NCBI GenBank assembly: GCA_938041705.1
Contig: CALISP010000274.1
Span: 1 to 8,568, forward strand
Direction of reading: 5' to 3'
From: an uncultured Cocleimonas sp.
GTDB lineage: Bacteria; Pseudomonadota; Gammaproteobacteria; Thiotrichales; Thiotrichaceae
Length of the DNA: 8,568 bases
Position numbers and translations under genes: made by a program. Position 1 is the stretch's first letter, and every line of letters starts with the position of its first letter. The notes below the pieces were generated by a model that saw only the letters and a program-made list of their open reading frames with translations, was not told where the DNA came from and did no database searches. Below are positions 1 to 7,232 of the stretch, piece after piece.

Positions 1-2
1 CT

Positions 3-1682
3 CGCGGTATAGAAGTCTTGCGTCTAACTGCATTAAACAAAGGAACCGCCTTTACTAAAGCAGAACGTATTCAACTAGGCTTAGAAGGCTTGCTACCACC
101 AGTAGTGGTAACCCTAGAAGATCAAGTGGTACGCTTATATAACGGTTATTTAAACGAGTCTGATGACCTATCTAAATATCAATTTCTGCGTGCTGTACAA
201 GAGCGAAATGAAGTACTTTATTTTGCTTTGATTTCTGCACACTTAGAAGAAATGATGCCGATTATTTATACCCCTACAGTGGGTAAAGCAGTCCAAAAAT
301 ACAGCTCACTTTATAGATCCCCTCGTGGTTTGACCTTTACTGCCAATAATATTTGTCGCTCAGACGATATTGTTTCTAATTATCCTTGGAATGACGTTCG
401 CATGATAGTGGCGACTGATTCATCAGCAATCTTGGGGATCGGAGATCAAGGTCATGGAGGTCTAGCCATTTGTATAGGTAAGATGGCCCTATATACTGCA
501 GGTGGTGGTTTAAGTCCTTGGAATACATTGCCAGTAGATCTTGATGTTGGCACAGACCGCGAAGATTTGCGTGTTGAGCCAGGGTATTTGGGTGTTCGCG
601 AACCACGCTTAGTTGGCGATGATTATTTTGCCATGCTAGACAAGTTTGTCGCATCAGTGAAAAAACGATGGCCTAAAGCAATCATCCAATGGGAAGATTT
701 TGCTAAAGATGTAGCTTATGCCGTTCTTGAACGCTACAGAAAAGTTATTCCTAGTTTTAATGATGATATTCAAGGTACAGGTGCTGTTGTTCTGGCAGGT
801 CTTCTCAGCGCCTGCAAAATGAAAGGTGAAAACCTAGTAGATCAACGAATTATTGTTGTAGGTGCCGGCGCTGGTGGTGTTGGCGTGGCAAAAGTTATTC
901 AGGATGGTTTGGTTAGAGAGGGTTTAACTCGTGAAGATGCAAGACGAGTGATGTTTATAATGGATGAGTTTGGCCTTGTAATAGAAGGCATTAGTCCTGA
1001 TGAATATAAAAAGCCAATTATGCAATTCGCTGAGACTTATGCTGATTGGACTATTGCTGGTAAAATTCCATCTTTATTAGAAGTGATTGAAAATGCTAAC
1101 CCTACTGCAATACTAGGTTTAACGGGAGTATCTGGTTTATTCTCGAAAGACGTTATCGAAGGAATGGCGCGCCAGTCAGATAATCCTATTATATTTCCTC
1201 TTTCTAACCCGACGTCTAACATTGAAGCTATACCTGAAGATATATTCAAATGGTGCAATAACGTTCATGCTAGCCGCGAGAATTGTTATCCAATAGTAGC
1301 TTCTGGTAGTCCATTCCCCGATGTATTAATAAACGCTAAAACACATGTAATTGGCCAAGGAAATAATGCCTTTATTTTTCCTGGACTTGGATATGCTGCA
1401 GTTCTCGGTGAATGCACGGAAGTTACTGATTCTATGATAATTGAATCTGCTTATGCTTTAGCGGATTATACCGTAGAGCATTACCTAGAAAGTGGTAGAA
1501 TTTATCCTCCTATTGCGGATTTACAAAAAGTTAGTGAAGATATTACTGAACGAGTATTAAAATTGATGCTTGATGAAAATCTCGTCACACGCGATGATAT
1601 TGACGACGATAATTATAAAAATATAATTCAGACTAATGCATGGAAACCAGAATATTTACCTTTCCAGGCTTCATCTAGTTAA
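3..1682 (+). CDS. maeA: NAD-dependent malic enzyme, 5' end cut by the window edge
   Basis: Malic enzyme oxidatively decarboxylates L-malate to pyruvate and CO2 with NAD+, a cytosolic link between the TCA cycle and pyruvate. The open frame continues through the left edge (Arg-Gly-Ile-Glu-Val before the TTG at 18), so that TTG is unlikely to be the true start; about 10 to 20 N-terminal residues are probably missing. Numbering from the TTG, the catalytic-tyrosine motif YTPTVG is at 84-89, the catalytic lysine region CIGK ends at Lys155, metal ligands are expected at Glu226-Asp227 and in FNDDIQGT (247-254), and the dinucleotide fold GAGAGGVG is at 282-289. Asp316 at the end of the following strand suits NAD rather than NADP. 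PLSNPTS is at 394-400. The protein diverges from E. coli MaeA in several segments, so the symbol is by family. A 13-bp inverted repeat follows the stop. Family call very sure; cofactor inferred. Confidence 0.93.
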   Translation, partial: RGIEVLRLTALNKGTAFTKAERIQLGLEGLLPPVVVTLEDQVVRLYNGYLNESDDLSKYQFLRAVQERNEVLYFALISAHLEEMMPIIYTPTVGKAVQKYSSLYRSPRGLTFTANNICRSDDIVSNYPWNDVRMIVATDSSAILGIGDQGHGGLAICIGKMALYTAGGGLSPWNTLPVDLDVGTDREDLRVEPGYLGVREPRLVGDDYFAMLDKFVASVKKRWPKAIIQWEDFAKDVAYAVLERYRKVIPSFNDDIQGTGAVVLAGLLSACKMKGENLVDQRIIVVGAGAGGVGVAKVIQDGLVREGLTREDARRVMFIMDEFGLVIEGISPDEYKKPIMQFAETYADWTIAGKIPSLLEVIENANPTAILGLTGVSGLFSKDVIEGMARQSDNPIIFPLSNPTSNIEAIPEDIFKWCNNVHASRENCYPIVASGSPFPDVLINAKTHVIGQGNNAFIFPGLGYAAVLGECTEVTDSMIIESAYALADYTVEHYLESGRIYPPIADLQKVSEDITERVLKLMLDENLVTRDDIDDDNYKNIIQTNAWKPEYLPFQASSS

Positions 1683-1697
1683 TTACTTTTCACTATT

Positions 1698-1735
1698 TTA
1701 GAAATGCGTATTTAATTTTATTTACGCATTTCTAA
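1698..1735 (+). terminator. 13-bp perfect inverted repeat after malic enzyme gene, possible terminator
   Basis: TTAGAAATGCGTA (1698-1710) and TACGCATTTCTAA (1723-1735) are exact reverse complements separated by a 12-nt AT-rich loop, starting 16 nt after the stop codon. The position fits a transcript end. However, the stem is only about 30% GC and no strong T-tract follows, so it may instead act as an mRNA 3'-end stabiliser or a weak terminator. Confidence 0.5.
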
Positions 1736-1855
1736 TAAATACCCCTCTTAGTTTTTCATTAAATGTCTAAAGTGTATTTAGAATAGTCGCGTCAGCGATA
1801 GCAAAAAGAATAATTCACTTAGCATATCAAGTAAAACAGGAAATAAATGGCTTTA

Positions 1856-1874
1856 ATTTGAGAATAACTCAAAT
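1856..1874. promoter_or_regulatory. Candidate operator palindrome upstream of the BCCT gene
   Basis: ATTTGAG (1856-1862) and CTCAAAT (1868-1874) form a perfect 7-bp dyad with a 5-nt spacer, a geometry typical of dimeric repressor or activator sites. It lies 20 nt before a TTGACT hexamer (1894-1899). I cannot name the regulator, and a chance palindrome is possible in this AT-rich stretch. Confidence 0.25.
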
Positions 1875-2025
1875 AAGGTTAAAATTTAGTCTTTTGACTC
1901 TTCAATACTGGGATGTTACTTTAATCAAAGTATCTACAATCAAGACAACATAAAATAAACTAAAGCGCAAATTCTGTTTTTTATATGTGGAAATAACTAT
2001 ATCGATTTAAGTTAATTCGTTTGAA

Positions 2026-2031
2026 TATAGT
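2026..2031 (+). promoter_or_regulatory. Candidate -10 element for the BCCT gene
   Basis: TATAGT (2026-2031) matches five of six positions of the sigma-70 -10 consensus and would give a leader of about 35 to 40 nt. No good -35 hexamer stands 16 to 18 nt upstream. An alternative promoter, TTGACT (1894-1899) with a weak -10 TACTTT (1917-1922) at 17-nt spacing, would give a leader of about 145 nt and overlap the second palindrome. Neither is secure. Confidence 0.22.
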
Positions 2032-2073
2032 ACTCAAGTAACTAGACAAATCATTTAATAAGGAAATTAAATT

Positions 2074-3813
2074 ATGGCTCTCAAACCCGCTTTAACTGAA
2101 TTAGATATTGCAACATCTGATGCCGGTTTTTATAAAGACTTTAATAAAACCGTTGCACTTTTTTCCAAGATTGCTATAGCACTTATTGTTCTTTGGGCCG
2201 CTCTCTTTCCAGATTCAGCGGGAAAGATTCTTGGAAGTATCAAAAGTTGGTCTTTTTCAAATCTAAATTATTACTACACGTATTCAGTCGCATTTTTCAT
2301 CATTGTTTGTTTAGTCATCGCTTTATATCCTAAATGGGGGAAAATTAAATTAGGGGATGTAGACGGAGTTCCAGAGTTTTCAAACTTCTCTTGGTTCTCA
2401 ATGATGTTTGGCGCTGGTATCGGTATTGGTATGTTGGGATACGCTACAGGTGAACCAATGTGGCATATTGCTGACAATCCAGATATTCGTATGAGTGCAA
2501 TTATGATAAAGGATGCTTTAGCTTCTGCTAATGTTACTTTGGCAGAAGGTGCTAACGTTTGGACAGAATATGCGAATGCAGTATCAGCTGGCACAGTTAC
2601 CGCTATTGATGGCTTAGTCTCTCCAAAAACTGCCTCAGCAATAGAGTCAACCTACAAGTATAGTTTCCTTCATTGGGGTTTAGGTGCTTGGGCGTGTTAC
2701 GCCATGGTTGGCATATCACTTTCTTTCTTTGCTTATTCACGTAACTTACCATTAACGATTCGTTCTACTCTAACACCAATATTTGGTAAGTCGTTGTCAG
2801 GACCTTTAGGTCATATCGTTGATATTACTGCTATCGTTGCAACAATCTTAGGTATTTCACAAACTATTGGCTTAGGTTTAGAATCATTCTCATCTGGGCT
2901 ATATAATATTTCCGGCGCTGAATGGTTAATTACAACATCTGCTGAAGGTAAGGTGTCTCCTTCCACAGGTTCTTTATTAGTTGCTCTTGCAATAGTTATG
3001 TTTGCATCTACTTTATCTGCGTTGTCAGGAGTTGGTAAAGGAATCAAATGGCTTAGTAATATTAATATGGTACTTTCATTTAGTTTATTAGCATTCTTCT
3101 TGGTCTTTGGTTCAACTATGTTTGCAATGGAAGTTATGGGCAAAGGATTGTTCAGCTACATAGTTAATTTACCTGCCTTAACCTTCACTGTATTCCCTGC
3201 TGAAGGCGCTGGTAGCCCAGGTGAATGGCAAGGTTGGTGGTCAATATTCTATTGGGCTTGGTGGATAGCATTTGCTCCTTTTGTGGGCATATTCTTAGCA
3301 CGCATATCTAAGAACCGTACAATTCGTGAGTTTGTATTCGGAGCGATCGTATTACCTTCATTAATGTGTTTCGTTTGGTTTGCATTACTTGGTGGTACGG
3401 CAATTGATCTAGAGCTAAATCAAAGTGCTGAAGGCGCTATATTTGCTAAAAGTTTGACTGCACAGCTTTATGAAGTCATAAATCAAATGGTGTCTACTGG
3501 TATAGCCCAAATAATTTCAGTTTTAATAGTTATCTTGTTATTAACTTACCTAGTAACCTCTGCTGATTCTGCTGTATTAGTTATCAATACTATTGCTGCA
3601 GGTGGTTCAGATAAGCAAGCAGGTAAAATGCACATAATTATCTGGGGTTTGATACTAGGTGCTGTAATAGCAGCCTTACTATTGGCTGGCGGTTTAGATG
3701 CAATTAAATCAGCAATGATTATCGGTGCCGTTCCATTCTCATTCATGATGATACTAATGGGTATAGCACTCATTAAGGCATTGATGAATGATGATAGGCG
3801 CGAAAAACAGTAG
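2074..3813 (+). CDS. BCCT-family (betaine/carnitine/choline) transporter
   Basis: A secondary transporter of the BCCT family, in the inner membrane, taking up quaternary ammonium or related zwitterionic solutes such as glycine betaine, choline or DMSP. The glycine-rich TM3 motif with GEP is at 113-128 and FLHWGLGAW at 198-206. Trp201, Trp206, Tyr209 and Trp397 correspond to the BetP aromatic substrate box (W189, W194, Y197, W374), while BetP W377 is replaced by Phe400. Thr495-Ser496 in VTSADS match the BetP sodium-site pair T467-S468, favouring Na+ coupling. The TM3-TM4 connection (about 130-195) is roughly 40 to 45 residues longer than in BetP. The C-terminus stops soon after the last helix, so the long osmosensing tail of BetP is absent. 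ATG follows AAGGA with good spacing. It appears monocistronic, with a strong terminator after it. Family certain; substrate unknown. Confidence 0.95.
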   Translation: MALKPALTELDIATSDAGFYKDFNKTVALFSKIAIALIVLWAALFPDSAGKILGSIKSWSFSNLNYYYTYSVAFFIIVCLVIALYPKWGKIKLGDVDGVPEFSNFSWFSMMFGAGIGIGMLGYATGEPMWHIADNPDIRMSAIMIKDALASANVTLAEGANVWTEYANAVSAGTVTAIDGLVSPKTASAIESTYKYSFLHWGLGAWACYAMVGISLSFFAYSRNLPLTIRSTLTPIFGKSLSGPLGHIVDITAIVATILGISQTIGLGLESFSSGLYNISGAEWLITTSAEGKVSPSTGSLLVALAIVMFASTLSALSGVGKGIKWLSNINMVLSFSLLAFFLVFGSTMFAMEVMGKGLFSYIVNLPALTFTVFPAEGAGSPGEWQGWWSIFYWAWWIAFAPFVGIFLARISKNRTIREFVFGAIVLPSLMCFVWFALLGGTAIDLELNQSAEGAIFAKSLTAQLYEVINQMVSTGIAQIISVLIVILLLTYLVTSADSAVLVINTIAAGGSDKQAGKMHIIIWGLILGAVIAALLLAGGLDAIKSAMIIGAVPFSFMMILMGIALIKALMNDDRREKQ

Positions 3814-3838
3814 TCTTCAAATAATATAAGAAAAAATA

Positions 3839-3871
3839 AAGCCTGTAAGAGTTTCTCTTGCGGGCTTTTTT
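3839..3871 (+). terminator. Rho-independent terminator of the BCCT gene, probably bidirectional
   Basis: AAGCCTGTAAGAG (3839-3851) pairs with CTCTTGCGGGCTT (3855-3867) through a 13-bp stem containing two G-U wobbles and a TTT loop; six Ts run from 3866 to 3871. On the other strand the hairpin is followed by a T-rich stretch (the A-run at 3831-3840), so it may also end transcripts from recR, whose stop codon is about 225 nt away. No nearer terminator for recR is evident. Confidence 0.88.
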
Positions 3872-3990
3872 ATTTGTTAATAAACAACATACTCTCAGTA
3901 TAAAAATCAACTTCAGAAATCACTGAAATTTATCCAATTTAAATATCAAGCTTTATGTGGGTAATTACATCAGATGAGTACAAAGAAGTA

Positions 3991-4009
3991 CTAAAAGGTG
4001 GGGGGTGTC
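3991..4009 (+). repeat. Copy A of a 19-base motif, inverted relative to copy B in the dnaX leader
   Basis: CTAAAAGGTGGGGGGTGTC on the plus strand differs at only two central positions from the copy on the minus strand at 7298-7316. The G6 core stands out in very AT-rich DNA. It lies in the gap between the BCCT terminator and the recR stop, probably inside the recR 3' untranslated region in antisense orientation. A small hairpin, AGTAC/GTACT (3977-3992), abuts it. The function is unknown. Confidence 0.55.
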
Positions 4010-4095
4010 ATTTATTAAATATCTGTAAAGATAGAAATAGTGATGAAATATTCGCGCTATGTTATATAATATTTTAGTTAATTTTTTTTAGACTC

Positions 4096-4704
4096 TTAAT
4101 AATTACGTCGACCATCAAAAGCATGAGATAAAGTACCACTATCAACATAATCTAATTCACCACCTACAGGTACACCATGAGCTATGCGAGTGGTTTTAAC
4201 ATTATACTTATTTGCTAGTTGACTGATGTAATGTGCAGTCACTTCACCTTCTACAGTAGGGTTGGTCGCTAATATTAATTCTTCAATTTCATCTTCTTCG
4301 AGACGCGCTTCTAAAACGTCTAAACCTATTTCATCGGGCCCAATTCCATCAAGTGGGGATAGTTTACCCATTAACACAAAGTAGTAGCCGCGATATGCCG
4401 TTGCTTGTTCGACCGCCAAAACATCAGAAGGACTTTCAACTACACATAAAGTACTTAATTGACGAGAACTATCCGAGCAGATTTTACAAATCTCATGCTC
4501 AGTAAGTGTTCTACAGGATTTACAATGCCCAATATTTTCAATCGCGCTTTGCATAGCAGCTGCTAGTTGAAGTCCTTTCTCTCTATCGTGCTCTAATAAA
4601 TGAAAAGCCATACGCTGTGCCGTTCTAGCACCCACACTCGGTAAGCATTTGAGTGCGCTTACTAGTTCATTCAATAAGGATGATTCTGATTGGTTAGTTG
4701 ACAT
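4096..4704 (-). CDS. recR: Recombination mediator protein RecR
   Basis: RecR works with RecF and RecO to load RecA onto SSB-coated single-stranded DNA in gap repair. At 202 residues it matches the usual length (201 in E. coli). A helix-hairpin-helix segment lies around 20-35 (CLPSVGARTAQRM), followed by a four-cysteine zinc finger (Cys61, 64, 73, 76). The Toprim domain begins at CVVESPSD (87-94) and includes ATNPTVEGE (146-154). The C-terminal segment with HGVPVGGELDYVD (176-188) is also conserved. It is the last gene of dnaX-ybaB-recR, starting 14 nt after the ybaB stop. No good Shine-Dalgarno precedes the ATG, so translation may depend on coupling to ybaB. The htpG gene that follows recR in E. 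coli is absent; the convergent BCCT gene comes next. Very sure. Confidence 0.98.
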   Translation of the reverse strand: MSTNQSESSLLNELVSALKCLPSVGARTAQRMAFHLLEHDREKGLQLAAAMQSAIENIGHCKSCRTLTEHEICKICSDSSRQLSTLCVVESPSDVLAVEQATAYRGYYFVLMGKLSPLDGIGPDEIGLDVLEARLEEDEIEELILATNPTVEGEVTAHYISQLANKYNVKTTRIAHGVPVGGELDYVDSGTLSHAFDGRRNY

Positions 4705-4718
4705 TATTTTGAATGTTC

Positions 4719-5051
4719 TTAAAAAGGTAACTTCATTCCTGGCGGTAAATTCATACCATCAGTAATACCCGACATGCGTTCTTTGCTAGTCGCTTCCATC
4801 TTATGAGCCGCATCATTGAATGCCGCTGCGACTAAATCTTCTAACATTTCTTTATCATCATCAGCTAATAAACTGCTATCAATATTTACGCGTTTGCATT
4901 CATGTGCGCCATTAATTGTAACCTGAACCAAGCCACCACCAGATTCACCAGTAGATTCCATAGTCGCGATTTCTGCTTGCGCTTTTTGCATGTCTTCCTG
5001 CATTTTTTGCGCTTGTTTCATCATTCCACCAAGACCGCCGCCTTTAAACAT
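4719..5051 (-). CDS. ybaB: Nucleoid-associated protein, YbaB/EbfC family
   Basis: A small DNA-binding protein that forms dimers and binds the nucleoid; family members have been linked to gene regulation and DNA protection, but their exact job is not settled. The 110 residues match the E. coli length (109). The glycine-rich start FKGGGLGGMMKQAQKM is followed by a long amphipathic helix (about 10-33), a beta segment (GGGLVQVTINGAHECKRVNID, about 38-58), a second helical part and the conserved NLPPGMKLPF C-terminus. AGAGG (5060-5064) lies 8 nt before the ATG, a good ribosome binding site. It sits between dnaX (39-nt gap) and recR (14-nt gap), the arrangement conserved across many bacteria, and is clearly co-transcribed. 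Confidence 0.97.
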   Translation of the reverse strand: MFKGGGLGGMMKQAQKMQEDMQKAQAEIATMESTGESGGGLVQVTINGAHECKRVNIDSSLLADDDKEMLEDLVAAAFNDAAHKMEATSKERMSGITDGMNLPPGMKLPF

Positions 5052-5090
5052 TGTGTGTACCTCTATAATAATTTGTATTTAATTAGTAAT

Positions 5091-7232
5091 TTATTCAGCT
5101 TGTTTTACTTTAATAGAACCTGGCACTATCTGTGCTCCAAATCGATTTTTTAATTCACATACAAAAGGATCAGTTTCTATATTATGCTCAGCTTGCTGCT
5201 GAGATTCTAAAATTTTTCTGTCGTTTCTTTGGGCAGGTGTTTCATTAATATTATCACTACCTGTCACTAAGCTAACTTCTGCTATCCTCATATCTAAGCG
5301 GACGTTATCACCGTAAAATTTTATTAATGCCGTTTGGATTTCTTGCTGAGTACTTTCTGCCAGTAAATTTTGACTATCTTTATCTAGAATCAATGAAACT
5401 ATATCATTTTCATGGCTATCTAGAAGACAATGCTTTATTAATTCATTTGCTCGACCACTTAATTGTAACTTTGGAACAACTTCGTACCAAGGTTGATTTA
5501 TATCAGTTTTGTTTTCTTTATTATCATTAGAGGAATTTACCGTCTTATCTGAAACGACCTTGTCTTTTTCATGCACTTCAGATAAATGAGTTTCTTCATC
5601 ATCAAGTGTCTTTTCTTGTTCAAATTGATCTATTAAAGCAACTTCATCGACATCCGGTTCTGCTAAAAGAAGATCTTCTAAAGATACAGTTTCAGAATGA
5701 TTATTAGTTTCGAGTTTTGGTTCAACCACTGAATTATTGATTACTTGATCATCACTAAACTTTTGCTTTTTAGAACTAACAAAACCATCTTCTAATTCAG
5801 GCGGTAAATCTTCCCAAGGTGGAACTGACTCTTGAACGCTAGTTCTACTTGATAATTCCACTCCATGTTCTTGAACGTTAGCCTGTTTATTTGAGTTAGC
5901 AGAAATAACTTGTGAAGAGATTGATTCATCTTCAATTTTTACTGCATCACTATTAGTAAGGTTTATAACCTCAGGATTATGTTCAATAGTATTAGAACTT
6001 ATTGTATCTGTATTGTATTTTTCAGGTACTAATTCTGCTTGTTTTAAGTTAACTGTTTTTTTTTTCGAGGTATCAGGAGAATTATTAACTGCTTCAGAGT
6101 TATCAATGGGATCAGATATATTAGAAGGTCTCTCAGCAATTTCTAATTGCATACCTTCTCGTAAAGGCCTAAATGACATCATGCGTAACAATAGCATTTC
6201 GAAACCACTACGTGGATCTGGTGATAGAGGTAAATCACGACGACCTTGTAAGGCCATTTGATAAAACAACTGCACTTCTTCTTTTGTGATTTTATTTGCT
6301 AGTTCACGGATACTTTCTTCGTCATTTATTGCATCAGGTACAACTTGTTGCACTGCTAATTGATGCAATAGAGATATTAAAGCATCAGTTGCTGCATCAA
6401 AATCAGGAGTAACGGACGATAAATCCTCAATACGCTTTAATAAAGTTGCTCCTTCTCCTGAAATAACTAGATTTAGTAAATCTAATAATGGCTCATGAGA
6501 AATCGTACCAAGCATTTCTCTAACTGCTGTATCAGTAAGTTCTGAACCAGAAAAAGCAATCGCCTGATCTAACAAACTTAAGGCATCACGCATACTTCCA
6601 TCAGCTGCTCTCGCGAGTAATCTTAACGGCGAAGGCTCAAATTTAATGGATTCTTGATTTAATAAATATTCAAGATGACCCGTAATCATATCGACAGGCA
6701 TTCGTTTTAAATTAAATTGAAGACAACGAGAAAGAATGGTCGCAGGAAGTTTTTGCGGATCGGTTGTTGCAAATAAAAACTTAACGTGGGGTGGCGGCTC
6801 TTCTAGGGTTTTTAGTAATGCATTGAAACTATGCCCTGTGAGCATATGCACTTCATCTATAAGATAAACCTTAAAGCGAGCTCTTGTAGGTGCATATTGA
6901 ACATTTTCGAGTAATTCACGAGTATCTTCAACTTTGGTACGTGAGGCAGCATCTACTTCAATTAAATCTAGAAAGTTACCTGCTGCAATTTCTTTACAAC
7001 TATTACACTCACCACAGGGTGTTGAAGTTACGCCTGTTTCACAGTTAAGGCATTTAGCAAGAATTCGAGCAATGGTTGTTTTGCCAACCCCACGTGTTCC
7101 AGTAAAGAGATAAGCATGATGTAAACGATCACTGTCCAAAGCATTCATTAAGGCACGTAAAACATGCTCTTGACCGACCATTTGTTTAAAATTTTGCGGT
7201 CGCCATTTTCTTGCAAGGACTTGATAACTCAT
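5091..7232 (-). CDS. dnaX: DNA polymerase III subunit tau (full-length dnaX product, also encodes gamma)
   Basis: DnaX is the ATPase of the clamp loader, loading the beta clamp; full-length tau also ties core polymerases and the DnaB helicase together at the fork. MSYQVLARKWRP matches the canonical start. The AAA+ core has Walker A GTRGVGKT (45-52, Lys51), zinc-module cysteines 64, 73, 76 and 79, Walker B LIDEVH (124-129) and the SRC arginine-finger motif (168-170), then a collar domain to about 357. Residues about 366-578 form an acidic, Ser/Asn-rich, low-complexity linker with PPWEDLPPEL at 471-480. The C-terminal polymerase-binding domain begins near PWYEVVPKLQL (581). At 713 residues it is longer than E. 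coli tau (643), mainly in the linker. An A10 run at codons 390-393 probably yields gamma. The start lacks a clear Shine-Dalgarno. First gene of dnaX-ybaB-recR. Confidence 0.98.
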   Translation of the reverse strand: MSYQVLARKWRPQNFKQMVGQEHVLRALMNALDSDRLHHAYLFTGTRGVGKTTIARILAKCLNCETGVTSTPCGECNSCKEIAAGNFLDLIEVDAASRTKVEDTRELLENVQYAPTRARFKVYLIDEVHMLTGHSFNALLKTLEEPPPHVKFLFATTDPQKLPATILSRCLQFNLKRMPVDMITGHLEYLLNQESIKFEPSPLRLLARAADGSMRDALSLLDQAIAFSGSELTDTAVREMLGTISHEPLLDLLNLVISGEGATLLKRIEDLSSVTPDFDAATDALISLLHQLAVQQVVPDAINDEESIRELANKITKEEVQLFYQMALQGRRDLPLSPDPRSGFEMLLLRMMSFRPLREGMQLEIAERPSNISDPIDNSEAVNNSPDTSKKKTVNLKQAELVPEKYNTDTISSNTIEHNPEVINLTNSDAVKIEDESISSQVISANSNKQANVQEHGVELSSRTSVQESVPPWEDLPPELEDGFVSSKKQKFSDDQVINNSVVEPKLETNNHSETVSLEDLLLAEPDVDEVALIDQFEQEKTLDDEETHLSEVHEKDKVVSDKTVNSSNDNKENKTDINQPWYEVVPKLQLSGRANELIKHCLLDSHENDIVSLILDKDSQNLLAESTQQEIQTALIKFYGDNVRLDMRIAEVSLVTGSDNINETPAQRNDRKILESQQQAEHNIETDPFVCELKNRFGAQIVPGSIKVKQAE
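6049..7232 (-). CDS. dnaX: Predicted gamma subunit, short dnaX product by slippage at an A10 run
   Basis: Predicted alternative product. If the ribosome slips back one base, or RNA polymerase adds one A, at the run 6065-6056, the reading goes Ser-Lys-Lys-Lys-Asn-Ser and stops at TAA (6051-6049). This gives 394 residues that keep the whole AAA+ core and collar and lose the linker and the polymerase-binding domain. A +1 shift (one A lost) reads Gln-Leu-Thr and stops at 6046-6044, giving nearly the same protein. The gamma product is established in E. coli (ribosomal -1 frameshift) and Thermus (transcriptional slippage at an A-run). Here it is inferred from the sequence. Confidence 0.7.
6056..6065 (-). 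promoter_or_regulatory. A10 slippery site in dnaX
   Basis: Ten consecutive As in the coding strand encode Lys390-392 and the first base of Thr393. The run satisfies the A-AAA-AAA heptamer for tandem ribosome slippage and exceeds the A9 of Thermus dnaX, where RNA polymerase slips. I see no Shine-Dalgarno-like stimulator just upstream and no strong hairpin just downstream, both present in E. coli, which tilts toward transcriptional slippage. Confidence 0.75.

Larger units (their letters stand above)
1736..2073. other. AT-rich intergenic region upstream of the BCCT transporter, no gene seen
   Basis: The gap between the malic enzyme stop and the transporter start is 391 bp. I find no convincing small ORF or RNA gene in it. 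It contains three short perfect inverted repeats: TCTAAA/TTTAGA at 1766-1782, ATTTGAG/CTCAAAT at 1856-1874, and TACTTT/AAAGTA at 1917-1932. In DNA this AT-rich some of these are expected by chance. The length suggests that transporter expression is controlled here. The ribosome binding site AAGGA (2060-2064) lies 9 nt before the ATG. Confidence 0.5.

Noticed and set aside
18..20. TTG at 18 as the start of the malic enzyme
   Set aside because: The frame stays open to the left edge and the residues before it (Arg-Gly-Ile-Glu-Val) look like normal N-terminal coding sequence; the true start lies outside the window.
2274..3773. Minus-strand frames within the BCCT gene
   Set aside because: Three antisense shadows of a well-supported membrane protein; no family resemblance.
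3972..4036. Tiny peptide frame through the copy A motif
   Set aside because: It would be under 20 codons with no start codon or ribosome binding site in a suitable place.
4902..5153. Plus-strand frame over ybaB and the dnaX end
   Set aside because: Antisense shadow of two clear genes with a low-complexity Phe/Leu/His-rich translation and no ribosome binding site.
6056..6065. A10 run as a sequencing error breaking dnaX
   Set aside because: The frame as given joins the conserved AAA+ core to a recognisable tau C-terminal domain, so ten As is the correct in-frame length.
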